A stretch of DNA of 42,561 bases from an uncultured bacterium. GTDB lineage: Bacteria; Actinomycetota; Actinomycetes; S36-B12; CAIYMF01. A model generated the notes under the pieces. It did not search any database and was not told where the DNA came from. It saw nothing but the letters and a program-made list of their open reading frames with translations. Location of the stretch: positions 1-42,561 of the forward strand of contig CAIYMF010000141.1 of the NCBI GenBank assembly GCA_903927265.1, in the 5' to 3' direction. The first letter of the stretch is position 1. The number at the start of each line of letters is the position of its first letter. Below are positions 7,290 through 17,571 of this stretch, piece after piece. Both the position numbers and the translations under genes were made by a program.

Positions 7290-9956
7290 TCAGGCCCCAC
7301 CCAATGCCGTGGCCACGGCCGCCAGCGCGGCATCAATACCCTCGGGGCGCGTGCCGCCCCCTTGCGCGACGTCACCCTTTCCTCCACCTCGACCCTCAAC
7401 TGCGGGAAGGGCTGCCTTGAGTACGTCGTTGGCACTGGCACCCAACTCGGCGGCGCGATCATTGACCGCCGCCACAAGAGCCACCTTGCCGTCGTCGACC
7501 GACGCCCCGACGACCACAACAGCCGCACCCGTAGGACCCGACGTACGGCCGCGCAGCACCAATTCGCGCAGATCAGCAGCGGATGTTCCTTCGGGAGCAG
7601 CAAAGGTAAACAGGTGGTACGGCCCAACTTCCGCACCGGAACCCAGCACATCTCCGGCACTGGCAGACAGTTGCGCGCGACGGACCTTCGCCAATTCGCG
7701 CTCAGCATCCTTCAGACGCGTGACGATCGCCTCGACGCGTTCAGGCAATTCTTCGGGTCGGGACTTGAGTACCTCTGCCAATTGCGAGACAAGAATGTGC
7801 TCGCGAGCAAGGAACCGGTAGGCCTCAGATCCGACGAGCGCTTCAACGCGTCGAACACCCGCGCCGATTGAACCTTCCGACAGGAACGTCACCACTCCGA
7901 CCTGGCCCGAACGTTGCGCGTGAGTACCGCCGCAGAGTTCGTGCGCCCAGTCACCCACCGACACCACCCGCACGAGATCGCCGTACTTCTCGCCGAAGAG
8001 CGCCATCGCCCCGAGTGCTCGCGCGTCTGCCTGACTCATCTGGTGAGCAGTCACCGGCAAGTCGACGCTGAGAACGTCGTTGACCCGCGCCTCAACATCG
8101 CGCAACACACTGACCGGGACGGCACCCACAGACGGGAAATCGAAACGCAGTCGACCTGGTGCATTCTCGGAGCCCATCTGAGTGGCAGTGTCGCCTAACG
8201 CCTCGCGGAAGGCGCGGTGAATAAGGTGCGTGGCCGTGTGGGCGCGACTGATCGCACGGCGTCGTTCGGTGTCGACTCGCCCGATTGCCATGGCTCCGGC
8301 GATTGCTTCGCCACTGCGCACGACACCGCGGTGCACAATGAGTCCGGGCACCGGGCTTTGAACATCACGCACTTCGATGATCGCCCCGTTGACTTCGATC
8401 AGCCCCTGATCGCTGAGCTGTCCGCCACCCTCGGCGTAGAACGGCGTGCGACTGAGTATTACTTCGACCTCATCGCCTTCGGATGCAGCCTCAACGACTG
8501 TTCCGTCACGAAGAAGTCCGGCGAGAATGGATTCAGTGACAACTTCGTCGTAGCCCGTGAATGCCGTGACACCCGAGCGGTCCATGACAGTGCGGTACTC
8601 GGTGTCGGCAACGAGCCCAGCTTTGCGCGCCCGCGCATCGGCCTTCGCCCGCTGTCGTTGTTCGCCCATCAGTCGGCGGAAACCTTCTTCATCGACTGCA
8701 AGACCCTGCTCGGCAGCGAGTTCGAGAGTGAGATCAATGGGAAAGCCGTACGTGTCGTGGAGGGCGAATGCCTGCTCACCCGCGAGACCGGTACGACCCG
8801 ACGAGCGCACATCGCTCACCGCCACATCGAAGATTTGCGTGCCGCGTTCGAGAGTCTGCAGAAAAGCCGCTTCCTCGTTCACCGCGATACTCATGACTCG
8901 GCCGAGATCACCCGTGAGTTCGGGATACTGCGGTGCCATCGCGGTGATCGCCGACTCAACCAATGCGCCAATAGTGGGGTCGTGAGCACCCAGTTGACGC
9001 ATCTTGCTGACAACGCGTCGAAGAATGCGCCGCAGTACGTAGCCACGACCTTCGTTTCCGGGCAGTACGCCATCGGCTATCAGGAAGGCGCAGGTTCGTG
9101 CATGGTCGGCAACGACGCGCAGCGCCACATCGTTCAATGTCGCGGAACCGTAAGTGGCACCGCTGAGTTCAACCGCTCGATCGAGAATCGCGCGGGTGGT
9201 GTCGATCTCGTAGATGTTCTCGACACCCTGAAGCAGAGCGGCCATCCGCTCGATACCCATTCCGGTGTCGATGTTCTTTGCGGGTAATTCGCCGCGCACG
9301 TCGAAGTCTTCCTTCGAGCGCACCGCTGACAACTCGAACTGCATGAAGACGAGGTTCCAGACCTCGAGGTAGCGGTCTTCGTCAACGACCGGGCCACCTT
9401 CAAGTCCGTGTTCGGGACCACGGTCGTAGTAGATCTCCGAGCACGGCCCACCCGGACCGGGAACGCCCATGCTCCAGTAGTTGTCCTTGGGGCCACGTCG
9501 CTGAATACGTTCGAGGGGAACGCCGGCGGTGCGATGCCAAATGTCGATGGCCTCGTCATCGTCGTCGTAGACCGTGACCCACAACTTCTCTTCTGGGAAC
9601 CCGTAACCGCCGTCGGATTGCGATCCGGTGAGCAGTTCCCAGGCGAAGGGAATCGCACCCGACTTGAAGTAGTCACCAAATGAGAAATTGCCAGCCATCT
9701 GGAAGAACGACGCGTGTCGAGTGGTCTTACCCACTTCCTCAATATCGAGCGTGCGCACGCACTTCTGCACGCTCACGGCGCGGTCGTAGAGCGGTGCGGC
9801 CTCGCCGAGGAAATAGGGCTTGAACGGCACCATTCCCGCATTGACGAACAGCAGGGTGGGGTCGTCGAGAATGAGCGACGCCGACGGCACGATGGTGTGA
9901 CCATTGCGCGCGAAGTAGTCAAGGAACCGTCGACGGATCTCGGCGGACTCCATCAC
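7290..9956 (-). CDS. alaS: Alanyl-tRNA synthetase
   Basis: Full-length class II synthetase of 888 residues that charges tRNA-Ala. The N-terminal catalytic domain starts [20 protein letters not shown], with [15 protein letters not shown] and [20 protein letters not shown] motif regions. The editing domain has the zinc ligands HTATHLIH (around residue 575) and [10 protein letters not shown] (around 677). The C-terminal domain carries Gly-rich [14 protein letters not shown], as expected. It is the first gene of the alaS-ruvX-mltG-aroE unit and starts 38 nt downstream of the rarA stop. Confidence 0.97.
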   Translation of the reverse strand: MMESAEIRRRFLDYFARNGHTIVPSASLILDDPTLLFVNAGMVPFKPYFLGEAAPLYDRAVSVQKCVRTLDIEEVGKTTRHASFFQMAGNFSFGDYFKSGAIPFAWELLTGSQSDGGYGFPEEKLWVTVYDDDDEAIDIWHRTAGVPLERIQRRGPKDNYWSMGVPGPGGPCSEIYYDRGPEHGLEGGPVVDEDRYLEVWNLVFMQFELSAVRSKEDFDVRGELPAKNIDTGMGIERMAALLQGVENIYEIDTTRAILDRAVELSGATYGSATLNDVALRVVADHARTCAFLIADGVLPGNEGRGYVLRRILRRVVSKMRQLGAHDPTIGALVESAITAMAPQYPELTGDLGRVMSIAVNEEAAFLQTLERGTQIFDVAVSDVRSSGRTGLAGEQAFALHDTYGFPIDLTLELAAEQGLAVDEEGFRRLMGEQRQRAKADARARKAGLVADTEYRTVMDRSGVTAFTGYDEVVTESILAGLLRDGTVVEAASEGDEVEVILSRTPFYAEGGGQLSDQGLIEVNGAIIEVRDVQSPVPGLIVHRGVVRSGEAIAGAMAIGRVDTERRRAISRAHTATHLIHRAFREALGDTATQMGSENAPGRLRFDFPSVGAVPVSVLRDVEARVNDVLSVDLPVTAHQMSQADARALGAMALFGEKYGDLVRVVSVGDWAHELCGGTHAQRSGQVGVVTFLSEGSIGAGVRRVEALVGSEAYRFLAREHILVSQLAEVLKSRPEELPERVEAIVTRLKDAERELAKVRRAQLSASAGDVLGSGAEVGPYHLFTFAAPEGTSAADLRELVLRGRTSGPTGAAVVVVGASVDDGKVALVAAVNDRAAELGASANDVLKAALPAVEGRGGGKGDVAQGGGTRPEGIDAALAAVATALGGA

Positions 9957-9994
9957 GTCACCTCCAGATACTCGCCGTCCGAAGGGTCCGGCGC

Positions 9995-11338
9995 TTAGGA
10001 CTCCGACCCTAACCCCTCACGGATTCGTTCCAGCACCTCGGTGACACGGGCCTCGAATCCCCGGTCGGTGGGCCGGTAGTAGCGGGTACCGATGAGGTCG
10101 TCCGGAAGGTACTGCTGGGCGGCGACTCCCCCGGGCGCATCGTGCGCGTAAAGGTACCCCTGCCCGTGACCAAGCCCGCGAGCACCGGAGTACGACGCAT
10201 CGCGCAGGTGCACCGGCACCGCGCCGGACTTGCCTGCGCGCACATCGGCAATAGCGGCGTCGATGGCGAGGTACGCGGCATTGCTCTTGGGAGCCACTGC
10301 CAGATGCACCACCGCCTGCGCCAGCACGATGCGCGCCTCGGGCATTCCGATCAAGGCCACGGCTTGCATGGCTGCCAGGGCAGTCTGGAGAGCCGTCGGG
10401 TCGGCCATTCCGACATCTTCACTGGCAAGAATGACCAGTCGACGAGCGATATACCGCGGATCTTCACCGGCTTCGAGCATGCGCGCCAAGTAATGGAGCC
10501 CGGCGTCTACATCGCTGCCGCGGATCGACTTGATCATGGCACTGCTGATGTCGTAGTGCTGATCACCATCTCGGTCATAGCGCACAGCCGCTCGATCAAC
10601 GGCCCGCTCAACATCGGGCAGCATGATGCTGACTGCTTGTGCGCCTCGTTCAGCAAGCGCTGCCCCCGCGGCTGCCTCCAATGCGGTGAGCAGTCGACGA
10701 GCATCCCCTCCAGCCACCCGCATCAGGTGCTCGCGAGCCTCATCGTCGAGTTCGAGTCGACCACCCAATCCGCGCACATCAGTCAATGCACGGTCCACGA
10801 GCCGGTTCAGGTCGTCGTCGGTGAGCGATTCAAGTCGCAGCAGCAGCGATCGCGACAGCAGTGGGGCGACCACCGAGAAGGACGGATTTTCCGTGGTGGC
10901 AGCCACCAAAGTGATCCAGCCGTTTTCCACCGCGGGTAGCAACGCATCTTGCTGCGTCTTGTTGAACCGGTGCACCTCATCGACAAACAGGACCGTGCCG
11001 CGGCCCGACATTCCCAGTTCGCGCCGGGCAGCGTCGATCACCTCGCGAACGTCCTTCACCCCCGCAGTCACGGCCGAGAGTTCAACGAAACGACGACCCG
11101 ATGCCGAGGCAGCAAGGGAGGCAAGTGTGGTCTTGCCCGTACCGGGCGGCCCCCACAGAAGAACGGACGCCACACTCGGCCCCTCATCACCTTCGATCAG
11201 TCGCCGCAGTGGCGCACCCGGCACCAGCAATCCCTGTTGCCCGACCAACTCCTCGAGCGACCGCGGCCTCATCCGAACAGCCAACGGCGCACCCGGCCGT
11301 GCAGGCGAAGCTCCCTCGTCAAAGAGCGTGGCGCTCAC
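9995..11338 (-). CDS. rarA: Replication-associated recombination protein A (RarA/MgsA), AAA+ ATPase
   Basis: AAA+ clamp-loader-like ATPase acting at stalled replication forks. Walker A is GPPGTGKTT and Walker [23 protein letters not shown], followed by the sensor segment [12 protein letters not shown] and the MgsA C-terminal region ([37 protein letters not shown]). I set the start at the GTG at 11338 ([11 protein letters not shown]), which is preceded by GGAGGT. A TTG four codons upstream is possible but overlaps that ribosome site. It gives 447 residues, a usual length. The aspS stop lies 19 nt upstream. Confidence 0.94.
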   Translation of the reverse strand: MSATLFDEGASPARPGAPLAVRMRPRSLEELVGQQGLLVPGAPLRRLIEGDEGPSVASVLLWGPPGTGKTTLASLAASASGRRFVELSAVTAGVKDVREVIDAARRELGMSGRGTVLFVDEVHRFNKTQQDALLPAVENGWITLVAATTENPSFSVVAPLLSRSLLLRLESLTDDDLNRLVDRALTDVRGLGGRLELDDEAREHLMRVAGGDARRLLTALEAAAGAALAERGAQAVSIMLPDVERAVDRAAVRYDRDGDQHYDISSAMIKSIRGSDVDAGLHYLARMLEAGEDPRYIARRLVILASEDVGMADPTALQTALAAMQAVALIGMPEARIVLAQAVVHLAVAPKSNAAYLAIDAAIADVRAGKSGAVPVHLRDASYSGARGLGHGQGYLYAHDAPGGVAAQQYLPDDLIGTRYYRPTDRGFEARVTEVLERIREGLGSES

Positions 11339-11357
11339 GTGCACCTCCAAGCAGTGG

Positions 11358-13136
11358 TCAGGAGTCCGACTTATCGTTCTTGTCGGGCACAGCGTCGACT
11401 CCTGCTTCGGCTCGCTGCCCCGCGGTGATGGGTGCAGGAGCGCCCGTCAACGGATCGTGACCGCCACCAGTCTTCGGGAAGGCGATGACCTCGCGGATGG
11501 AGTCCATACCGCTGAGCAAAGTGCAGATGCGATCCCAGCCGAAGGCAATACCTCCGTGCGGCGGCGGACCGTAGGCGAAGGCATCGAGTAGGAATCCAAA
11601 CTTCTCTTGCTGCTCTTCTTCGCCTAGGCCCATGAGGGCAAAGACCCGCTGCTGAACATCGCGACTGTGGATACGAATCGAACCGCCACCGATTTCATTG
11701 CCATTGCAGACGATGTCGTACGCATAGGCAAGGGCATTATCGGGATCTTCCTCAAAGCGGTCGATCCACTCAGGCGTTGGTGAGGTGAACGCGTGATGGA
11801 CGGCAGTCCACGCACCCGCTCCGACGGCAACATCCCCGCTGGCCGTCGCCTTCGACGCTGGCTCAAAGAGCGGCGCATCGACGATCCATACGAATGACCA
11901 CTGCGACTCGTCAATCAGGTCGCAGCGGCGGCCCACCTCGAGTCGGGCTGCGCCGAGCAGTGCGCGAGACGGGCCAGCGTCACCAGCGGCGAAGAACACG
12001 CAGTCGCCCGGTGAGGCGTCCACTCGCTGCGCGAGGCCTGCACGCTCTTCGTCGGACAGGTTCTTCGCGACCGGTCCGCCGAGTTCGCCGTCAGCCCCGA
12101 CCACCACGTACGCCAGACCCTTGGCTCCGCGCTGCTTGGCCCACTCTTGCCAGGCGTCGAGCGTCTTACGAGGCTGATCTGCCCCACCTGGCATCACCAC
12201 CGCGCCTACGTACGGCGCTTGGAACACCCGGAAAGGAGTGTTGACGAAGAAGTCGGTGCACTCGACGAGTTCAAGTCCAAAGCGAAGGTCAGGCTTATCG
12301 CTTCCGTAGCGTGCCATCGCCTCGAGATACGGCATCCGCGCAATGGTGGGTTCGATCGTGTGACCGATCAGCGACCATAGCGCCCGCAACACATCCTCGG
12401 CTACGGCAATGACGTCATCCTGCTCAACGAAACTCATCTCAATGTCGAGCTGAGTGAACTCAGGCTGACGATCGGCGCGAAAATCCTCGTCGCGGTAGCA
12501 GCGCGCGATCTGAAAATACCGCTCCATGCCGGCGACCATGAGCAACTGCTTGAACAATTGAGGACTCTGCGGCAACGCATACCAACTACCGGGCTGAAGT
12601 CGTGCTGGCACCAGGAAGTCGCGAGCACCTTCAGGAGTGCTGCGGGTTAGCGTGGGGGTCTCGATCTCGATGAACTTGTGGCCGTAGAGCACCTCTCTTG
12701 CCGCGCGGTTGACTTCACTACGCAAACGCAAAGCCGCGGCCGGAGCCGGGCGGCGCAAGTCGAGGTAGCGGTAGCGCAGACGCGATTCCTCTCCCACCTC
12801 AACGTGGTCGTCGATCGGGAAGGGCAGCGGCGCGGCGGTACTGAGTACGTCAACTTCGTCAGCGATGATTTCGATCTCACCGGTCGTGAGGTCAGGGTTG
12901 GCATTGCCTTCGGGTCGAACTGACACCGTTCCCACAATGCGAACACAGAACTCATTGCGCAGCGGGTGAGCGACGTCGGGGTCGCGAACGACGACCTGCA
13001 CGACACCCGATGCATCTCGTAGATCGAGGAACGCTACGCCCCCGTGATCTCGCCGGCGCGCCACCCAACCCGCCAATGTGACCACGTCACCCACGTTGGC
13101 GGTGCGCAGTGTTCCTGCGTCATGGCTACGAATCAC
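11358..13136 (-). CDS. aspS: Aspartyl-tRNA synthetase
   Basis: Class II synthetase of 592 residues with an N-terminal OB-fold ([24 protein letters not shown]). Motif 2 is [20 protein letters not shown], with a bacterial GAD insertion domain and motif 3 GIAFGWDRI. The open frame extends further upstream, but the GTG at 13136 ([11 protein letters not shown]) has AAGGAG about 9 nt upstream and matches the family N-terminus, so I place the start there. It lies 16 nt after hisS. Whether it also charges tRNA-Asn cannot be read from this window. Confidence 0.95.
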   Translation of the reverse strand: MIRSHDAGTLRTANVGDVVTLAGWVARRRDHGGVAFLDLRDASGVVQVVVRDPDVAHPLRNEFCVRIVGTVSVRPEGNANPDLTTGEIEIIADEVDVLSTAAPLPFPIDDHVEVGEESRLRYRYLDLRRPAPAAALRLRSEVNRAAREVLYGHKFIEIETPTLTRSTPEGARDFLVPARLQPGSWYALPQSPQLFKQLLMVAGMERYFQIARCYRDEDFRADRQPEFTQLDIEMSFVEQDDVIAVAEDVLRALWSLIGHTIEPTIARMPYLEAMARYGSDKPDLRFGLELVECTDFFVNTPFRVFQAPYVGAVVMPGGADQPRKTLDAWQEWAKQRGAKGLAYVVVGADGELGGPVAKNLSDEERAGLAQRVDASPGDCVFFAAGDAGPSRALLGAARLEVGRRCDLIDESQWSFVWIVDAPLFEPASKATASGDVAVGAGAWTAVHHAFTSPTPEWIDRFEEDPDNALAYAYDIVCNGNEIGGGSIRIHSRDVQQRVFALMGLGEEEQQEKFGFLLDAFAYGPPPHGGIAFGWDRICTLLSGMDSIREVIAFPKTGGGHDPLTGAPAPITAGQRAEAGVDAVPDKNDKSDS

Positions 13137-13152
13137 TGAGGAAACTCCTTCA

Positions 13153-14490
13153 CTAGTCGCCTTCAACCACAAGATGCGGACGAAGGTCGGCGGTCGGTGG
13201 CTGCCAGATCGTCGGATCGGCTGGCACCTGCTCGCCACTTCTGATGTCCTTGACCGACGATGTTCCGTCGGCGTCTGCGAACCACACGAATGGGATGCCG
13301 CGACGGTCGGCATAGCGAATCTGCTTTCCGAACTTGGCCGCTGACGGCGACACTTCTACCGGAATTCCACGAGCTCGGAGCGCGCGCGCAATCGCATCGG
13401 ACGCCGGGCGACTTTCCTCATCGGCCACAGCGACCACCACGCACGTGGGCACTGACCGGCTTGCACGAATCACACCCCGTGAAAAAAGTGGGGCAAGCGT
13501 GCGCGTGACGCCGAATGAGATTCCGACACCCGGGTACGTAGTCGAACCGTCGGACGCGAGCGAGTCGTAGCGCCCCCCCGAACAGACCGAACCCAGGGAA
13601 TCGAAGCCAGCCATGCGGGTTTCGTACACGGTGCCTGTGTAGTAGTCGAGGCCTCGAGCGATGCGCAGGTCAGCGACCACGGAAAACCGACCGCTTCGAA
13701 GTGGTGCAGTGCCCTCGATAACGCGCACCAACTCGCCCAGCCCCTGGTCGAGTTGCGGATCGCTGATGCCGAGCGCCGTGACCGCGTCGGCGAATGAGGT
13801 GTCTTCAGCACTGATTGCAGCAAATGCCAGAACCAGATCGGCTGCGGCACCTGTGACGTTAGCTTCCGTTTCCAGCAGATCTCGAATAGTTTCCGGAGAC
13901 AACTTGTCGAGCTTGTCGACAACGCGCATCACCCCAGGAATATCGGCGACGCCAATTCCGCGATAGAAACCCTCGATGAGATTGCGGTTGTTCACTTGCA
14001 TTCGCAACGCTGGAAGTGGAAGGCCCGCGAACGCTTCGGACATCACCTGTGCTACTTCAACTTCGAAGTGAAACGACAGCGAATCAACATCAATCACATC
14101 GATATCGGCTTGCAGGAATTCGCGGTAGCGCCCTTCTTGCGGACGTTCACCTCGCCACACCTTTTGAATCTGGTAGCGCTTGAACGGGAAGTTCAAGTGC
14201 CCGCCGTGTTCGAGTACGTAACGTGCGAGCGGCACCGTGAGATCGAAGTGCAAACCCAGTCCCGCATCGGCGTCGTCTTGTTCGGCGTGCAGTCGCCGCA
14301 GGACGTAGACCTCTTTGTCAATCTCGCCCTTGCGCAGGAGTTGATCGAGCGGTTCGGCCGCGCGCGTCTCGATCGACGCATACCCCCACGCTTCGAAGGT
14401 CTGGCGCAGGCGATCGACCACCGTTTGTTCGACGATGCGCTGTTCGGGCAGCCATTCCGGGAAGCCCGAAAGTGGTGTGGGACGAGCCAT
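13153..14490 (-). CDS. hisS: Histidyl-tRNA synthetase
   Basis: Class II synthetase of 445 residues. The start [21 protein letters not shown] is typical of actinobacterial HisRS. Motif 2 is [21 protein letters not shown], one residue segment before FLQADIDVI. The histidine-binding segment [13 protein letters not shown] is present, as is the C-terminal anticodon domain ([25 protein letters not shown]). It sits 2 nt downstream of the MBL-fold hydrolase gene and 16 nt upstream of aspS; this neighbourhood is conserved in mycobacteria. Confidence 0.96.
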   Translation of the reverse strand: MARPTPLSGFPEWLPEQRIVEQTVVDRLRQTFEAWGYASIETRAAEPLDQLLRKGEIDKEVYVLRRLHAEQDDADAGLGLHFDLTVPLARYVLEHGGHLNFPFKRYQIQKVWRGERPQEGRYREFLQADIDVIDVDSLSFHFEVEVAQVMSEAFAGLPLPALRMQVNNRNLIEGFYRGIGVADIPGVMRVVDKLDKLSPETIRDLLETEANVTGAAADLVLAFAAISAEDTSFADAVTALGISDPQLDQGLGELVRVIEGTAPLRSGRFSVVADLRIARGLDYYTGTVYETRMAGFDSLGSVCSGGRYDSLASDGSTTYPGVGISFGVTRTLAPLFSRGVIRASRSVPTCVVVAVADEESRPASDAIARALRARGIPVEVSPSAAKFGKQIRYADRRGIPFVWFADADGTSSVKDIRSGEQVPADPTIWQPPTADLRPHLVVEGD

Positions 14491-14492
14491 TC

Positions 14493-15209
14493 CTACAACC
14501 CCCTCGGTGTCGGTTGCATGCGGTCACCCTCAAGAAGTCCCACGAGAAACGGGTTGGTGGCGCGCTCGCGACCAATGCTCGTCGACTCGCCATGACCGGG
14601 CAACACGATGGTGTCATCGGTGAGCGGCAGCACCACCCGAGACAATGAGCGCATCATCGCCTCGGTGTCTCCCCCGGGGAGGTCAGTTCTGCCGATGGAG
14701 CCGGCGAAAAGCACGTCACCGCTGACCAACAGGGGTGGAGTGTCGCCGTCACGGTCTCGATGGAAGGTGACCGACCCGGCCGTGTGACCTGGGGCGTGAT
14801 CGACCCGCCAGGTCATTCCCGCGAGATCGAGCGCGACACCGTCGCCGATCTCAACTACGTCGGCTGGCTCGACAAAGTCGTAACTGCCCCCCACCATGCG
14901 CGCAATGGCTTCGCGACTATCCGATGAGATTCCAGCGGCAGGATCGGCCAGCAGGTGACGATCAGCGCTGTGTACCAGCGCGGGGATTCCGTATCCGTCG
15001 GCAACCGGTACGACTGACCACATGTGGTCGATGTGACCATGGGTGAGTAACACGGCAATCGGCCGGAGATTGTGTTCGGCAATCAGTTCCGCGATTCCGT
15101 CAACGGAGTCCATTCCGGGGTCGACAATCACGCATTCGCTGCCCGCTTCCAGTGCAGCAAGGTAGCAATTGGTGCCCCACGAACCCGCGGGGAATCCGGC
15201 GACGAGCAA
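14493..15209 (-). CDS. MBL-fold hydrolase (glyoxalase II-like)
   Basis: Metallo-beta-lactamase-fold protein of about 238 residues. The metal-binding motif THGHIDH is at 56-62, followed by DHAPGHTAGSV, LVSGDVLFAGSIGRTDLPGG and VLPGHGESTSIGRE, the standard glyoxalase II-like set. The substrate is unknown. I choose the TTG start at 15209 (M-LVAGFPAGSWGTNCY) because AGGAGG lies just upstream; the TTG at 15224 would place that ribosome site inside the gene. It sits 2 nt upstream of hisS and is divergent from the cyclophilin gene. Confidence 0.85.
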   Translation of the reverse strand: MLVAGFPAGSWGTNCYLAALEAGSECVIVDPGMDSVDGIAELIAEHNLRPIAVLLTHGHIDHMWSVVPVADGYGIPALVHSADRHLLADPAAGISSDSREAIARMVGGSYDFVEPADVVEIGDGVALDLAGMTWRVDHAPGHTAGSVTFHRDRDGDTPPLLVSGDVLFAGSIGRTDLPGGDTEAMMRSLSRVVLPLTDDTIVLPGHGESTSIGRERATNPFLVGLLEGDRMQPTPRGL

Positions 15210-15364
15210 CGGCCACCTCCTCAACTACTCTTGGCGCGGGCGTTTGCCGCGTACCGTAACCCCTTGAGGGTATCGGTCACGAATTGGTTGCTTCGACCGC
15301 CGGGGAGACCGCAGGCGGCATACTCGCCTAGACTTCCCCAATCGGCCCACCGAGGAGGCGTGGC

Positions 15365-16195
15365 GTGACCAGCAACAAGCGACAGCGCGAACTCGCGCGC
15401 GCGAAGCACGAGCGGCAGCAAGCACGCCGCGCGGCAGAACAGCACCGGCGACGCCGACTGCAGGTGATCATCGCTGCCGTGGTCGGTGTGGCACTCGTCG
15501 TGCTGGTGGGAGTCTGGCTGGCCCGGGCGGCCTCGTCGAACACTCCCATCGCTGAGCCGACCGGGGCACCCTCGCCAAACTCCTCCGCCTCAGTCACTAG
15601 CGACACCAGCGGTGTGTCGTGCACGGCAGCACCGAAGTCACGGGCCGATGACCTGACCTGGAAGGCCGCACCGCCCACCACCATCAAACCCACGGGCACC
15701 TACACCATGAACCTCACCACCAACTGCGGTGACATGGTGTTCACCCTCGATCAGACCAAGGCACCTGCCACGGTCAATTCGATGGTCTTCCTCACCGACA
15801 ACAAGTACTTCGATCTCACTTCGTGCCACCGCCTCACGACCGAGGGCCTTTTCGTGCTCCAGTGCGGTGACCCTGCCGGCAATGGAAGTGGCGGCCCTGG
15901 CTACATCGTCCCCGACGAGAATCTGCCCGCTACTGGCGCCAACAACTACCCACGCGGCACGGTGGCGATGGCGAATGCTGGTAAAGGCACCGGCGGCAGC
16001 CAGTTCTTCATCGTCTACGAAGACACCACGCTGCCCCCTGACTACACGATCTGGGGAACGGTGACGACCGGTCTCGACGTTGTTGACTACGTGGCATCGC
16101 AAGGGGTCGAGGGCGGCGGCGCAGACGGCGCGCCCGCGCAGCCCATCAGCATCGTGACGGCCACTACCTCCTACTCGGCGACGGGCAGCTCATGA
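15365..16195 (+). CDS. Membrane-anchored peptidyl-prolyl cis-trans isomerase (cyclophilin type)
   Basis: 276-residue protein with a strongly basic N-terminus rich in Arg and Gln (residues 1-33), one membrane helix at about 34-54 (VIIAAVVGVALVVLVGVWLA), a Ser/Pro-rich linker, and a cyclophilin domain from about 105 to the end. Family segments seen are TMNLTTNCGDMVFTLDQTKAP, FDLTSCHRLTTEGLFVLQCGD, MANAGKGTGGSQFFIVYED and YTIWGTVTTGLDVVD. It should assist folding outside the cytoplasm. Start is GTG with GAGGAGG about 5 nt upstream. Its stop overlaps the DUF349 gene start by 4 nt. The same cyclophilin lies between rel and the MBL gene in mycobacteria. Confidence 0.9.
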   Translation: MTSNKRQRELARAKHERQQARRAAEQHRRRRLQVIIAAVVGVALVVLVGVWLARAASSNTPIAEPTGAPSPNSSASVTSDTSGVSCTAAPKSRADDLTWKAAPPTTIKPTGTYTMNLTTNCGDMVFTLDQTKAPATVNSMVFLTDNKYFDLTSCHRLTTEGLFVLQCGDPAGNGSGGPGYIVPDENLPATGANNYPRGTVAMANAGKGTGGSQFFIVYEDTTLPPDYTIWGTVTTGLDVVDYVASQGVEGGGADGAPAQPISIVTATTSYSATGSS

Positions 16196-17535
16196 CCATC
16201 CCCACACCCGGCCCTCGGCCGACTCCCTCGATGCCGACTCCCTCGATGCCGACTCCCTCAGCACCAGTACCCTCGGCGCCTGCTGCCCAGGAACCTGTTT
16301 CCGAGCAGGTTCCAAGCACGAGTTTCGGCCGGGCAGATTCGGACGGAACCGTCTGGGTGACCACCGCCGATGGTGAAGTCCGGGTTGGTCAGTACGCGGC
16401 GGGCACTCCCGACGAGGGCTTGGCCTTCTTCGCCCGCAAGTTCGACGATTTGGCCGTCGAGGCCACGTTGGTTCTCACCCGGATGCGCGATGGGCGTGCG
16501 CCGATCGATTCCGGTGCCGCAGTGGCGACCAAGGTTCGTGAAGCGCTGGTCGAACCGACCATGGTCGGCGACCTCGCCGGACTTGCCGCTACCTGCGACG
16601 CCATCGATGCCGAAATCGAGGTGCAGAAGCGACGCAAATCCGAAGCGAAGGCCGCAGCGCGCGCCGACGCGGTGGCCAAGCGCGAACGACTGATCGTTGA
16701 GGCAGAGTCACTCGTTGGCTCAACCCAGTGGAAGCCGACCGGCGAACGGTTCCGCGAGTTGCTCGAAGAGTGGAAGACACTCCCCCACGGCGACCGCAGT
16801 TCCGAGCAGGCCCTGTGGAAGCGATTCAGCACCGCACGTTCGGCTTTTGATAAGGCTCGTCGCACACACTTCTCCAAGCTGGAGGCCCAGCGCGGTGAAG
16901 CCAGTGTCGCCAAGGAAGCACTCATCGCTGAAGCAGAAAAGCTCTCCCTCAGCCTCGAGTGGGGTCCAACAACGAGCGCGTACCGCGCCCTCACCGACCG
17001 ATGGAAAGCCGCCCCTCGAGGCGCGCGTAAGGACGAAGACGCGTGGTGGGCACGGTTCCGAGCGGCCCAAGACACGTTCTTTGAGGCACGCAATGCCGTC
17101 ACGGCTGAGCGCGATGCTGAGCAACAGGGCAATCTAGCCGCCAAGCAGGCACTCCTGGCCGAAGCTCAAGCCCTCGTACCGGTCAGCGATCTGGAAGTGG
17201 CCACCAAGTCACTGCGGTCTATCCAGCAGCGCTGGGAGGCCGTGGGGGCCGTTCCTCGCAACGACCGTGATCGCCTCGAAGGAGGCCTTCGCAAGGTCGA
17301 AGAGGCCCTGCGCGCCGCCGAAGGTGACCGCTGGCGCCGCACCGATCCGGCAAAGCGGGCATTCGCACAAAGCACAGTCGAAAAGTTCGAGGAGGCACTG
17401 GCCAAGCTCGATAAGCAACAGGCTGCTGCCGAGGCGAAGGGCGACGCTGCCGCTGCTGCGAAAATCGCCGAGTCAGCGGCTGGCACACGTGAGTTGCTCG
17501 GGGCCGCTCAACGCTCGCTCACTGAATATTCCTGA
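16192..17535 (+). CDS. DUF349 domain-containing protein
   Basis: 447-residue cytoplasmic protein with no signal peptide. The N-terminal 35 residues are Pro/Ser/Thr-rich, with three repeats of the PTPSM type. From about residue 150 it consists of alpha-helical DUF349 repeats carrying the pattern WKPTGERFRELLEEWKTLPH, LEWGPTTSAYRALTDRWKAAPR and LRSIQQRWEAVGAVPRNDRDRLE, followed by an Ala-rich coiled-coil tail. Its function is unknown; relatives occur next to rel and the cyclophilin in Streptomyces. It is translationally coupled to the cyclophilin gene (ATGA overlap) and convergent with rel. Confidence 0.85.
   Translation: MTIPTPGPRPTPSMPTPSMPTPSAPVPSAPAAQEPVSEQVPSTSFGRADSDGTVWVTTADGEVRVGQYAAGTPDEGLAFFARKFDDLAVEATLVLTRMRDGRAPIDSGAAVATKVREALVEPTMVGDLAGLAATCDAIDAEIEVQKRRKSEAKAAARADAVAKRERLIVEAESLVGSTQWKPTGERFRELLEEWKTLPHGDRSSEQALWKRFSTARSAFDKARRTHFSKLEAQRGEASVAKEALIAEAEKLSLSLEWGPTTSAYRALTDRWKAAPRGARKDEDAWWARFRAAQDTFFEARNAVTAERDAEQQGNLAAKQALLAEAQALVPVSDLEVATKSLRSIQQRWEAVGAVPRNDRDRLEGGLRKVEEALRAAEGDRWRRTDPAKRAFAQSTVEKFEEALAKLDKQQAAAEAKGDAAAAAKIAESAAGTRELLGAAQRSLTEYS
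16218..16260 (+). repeat. 15-bp in-frame tandem repeat, nearly three copies
   Basis: GCCGACTCCCTCGAT is repeated head to tail almost three times inside the DUF349 gene and encodes the M-P-T-P-S repeats of the disordered N-terminus. Perfect copies suggest recent expansion by slippage. Confidence 0.7.
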
Positions 17536-17571
17536 CCATCTAAGTTTCCGCGGATTGCGGCCGGGCTTATC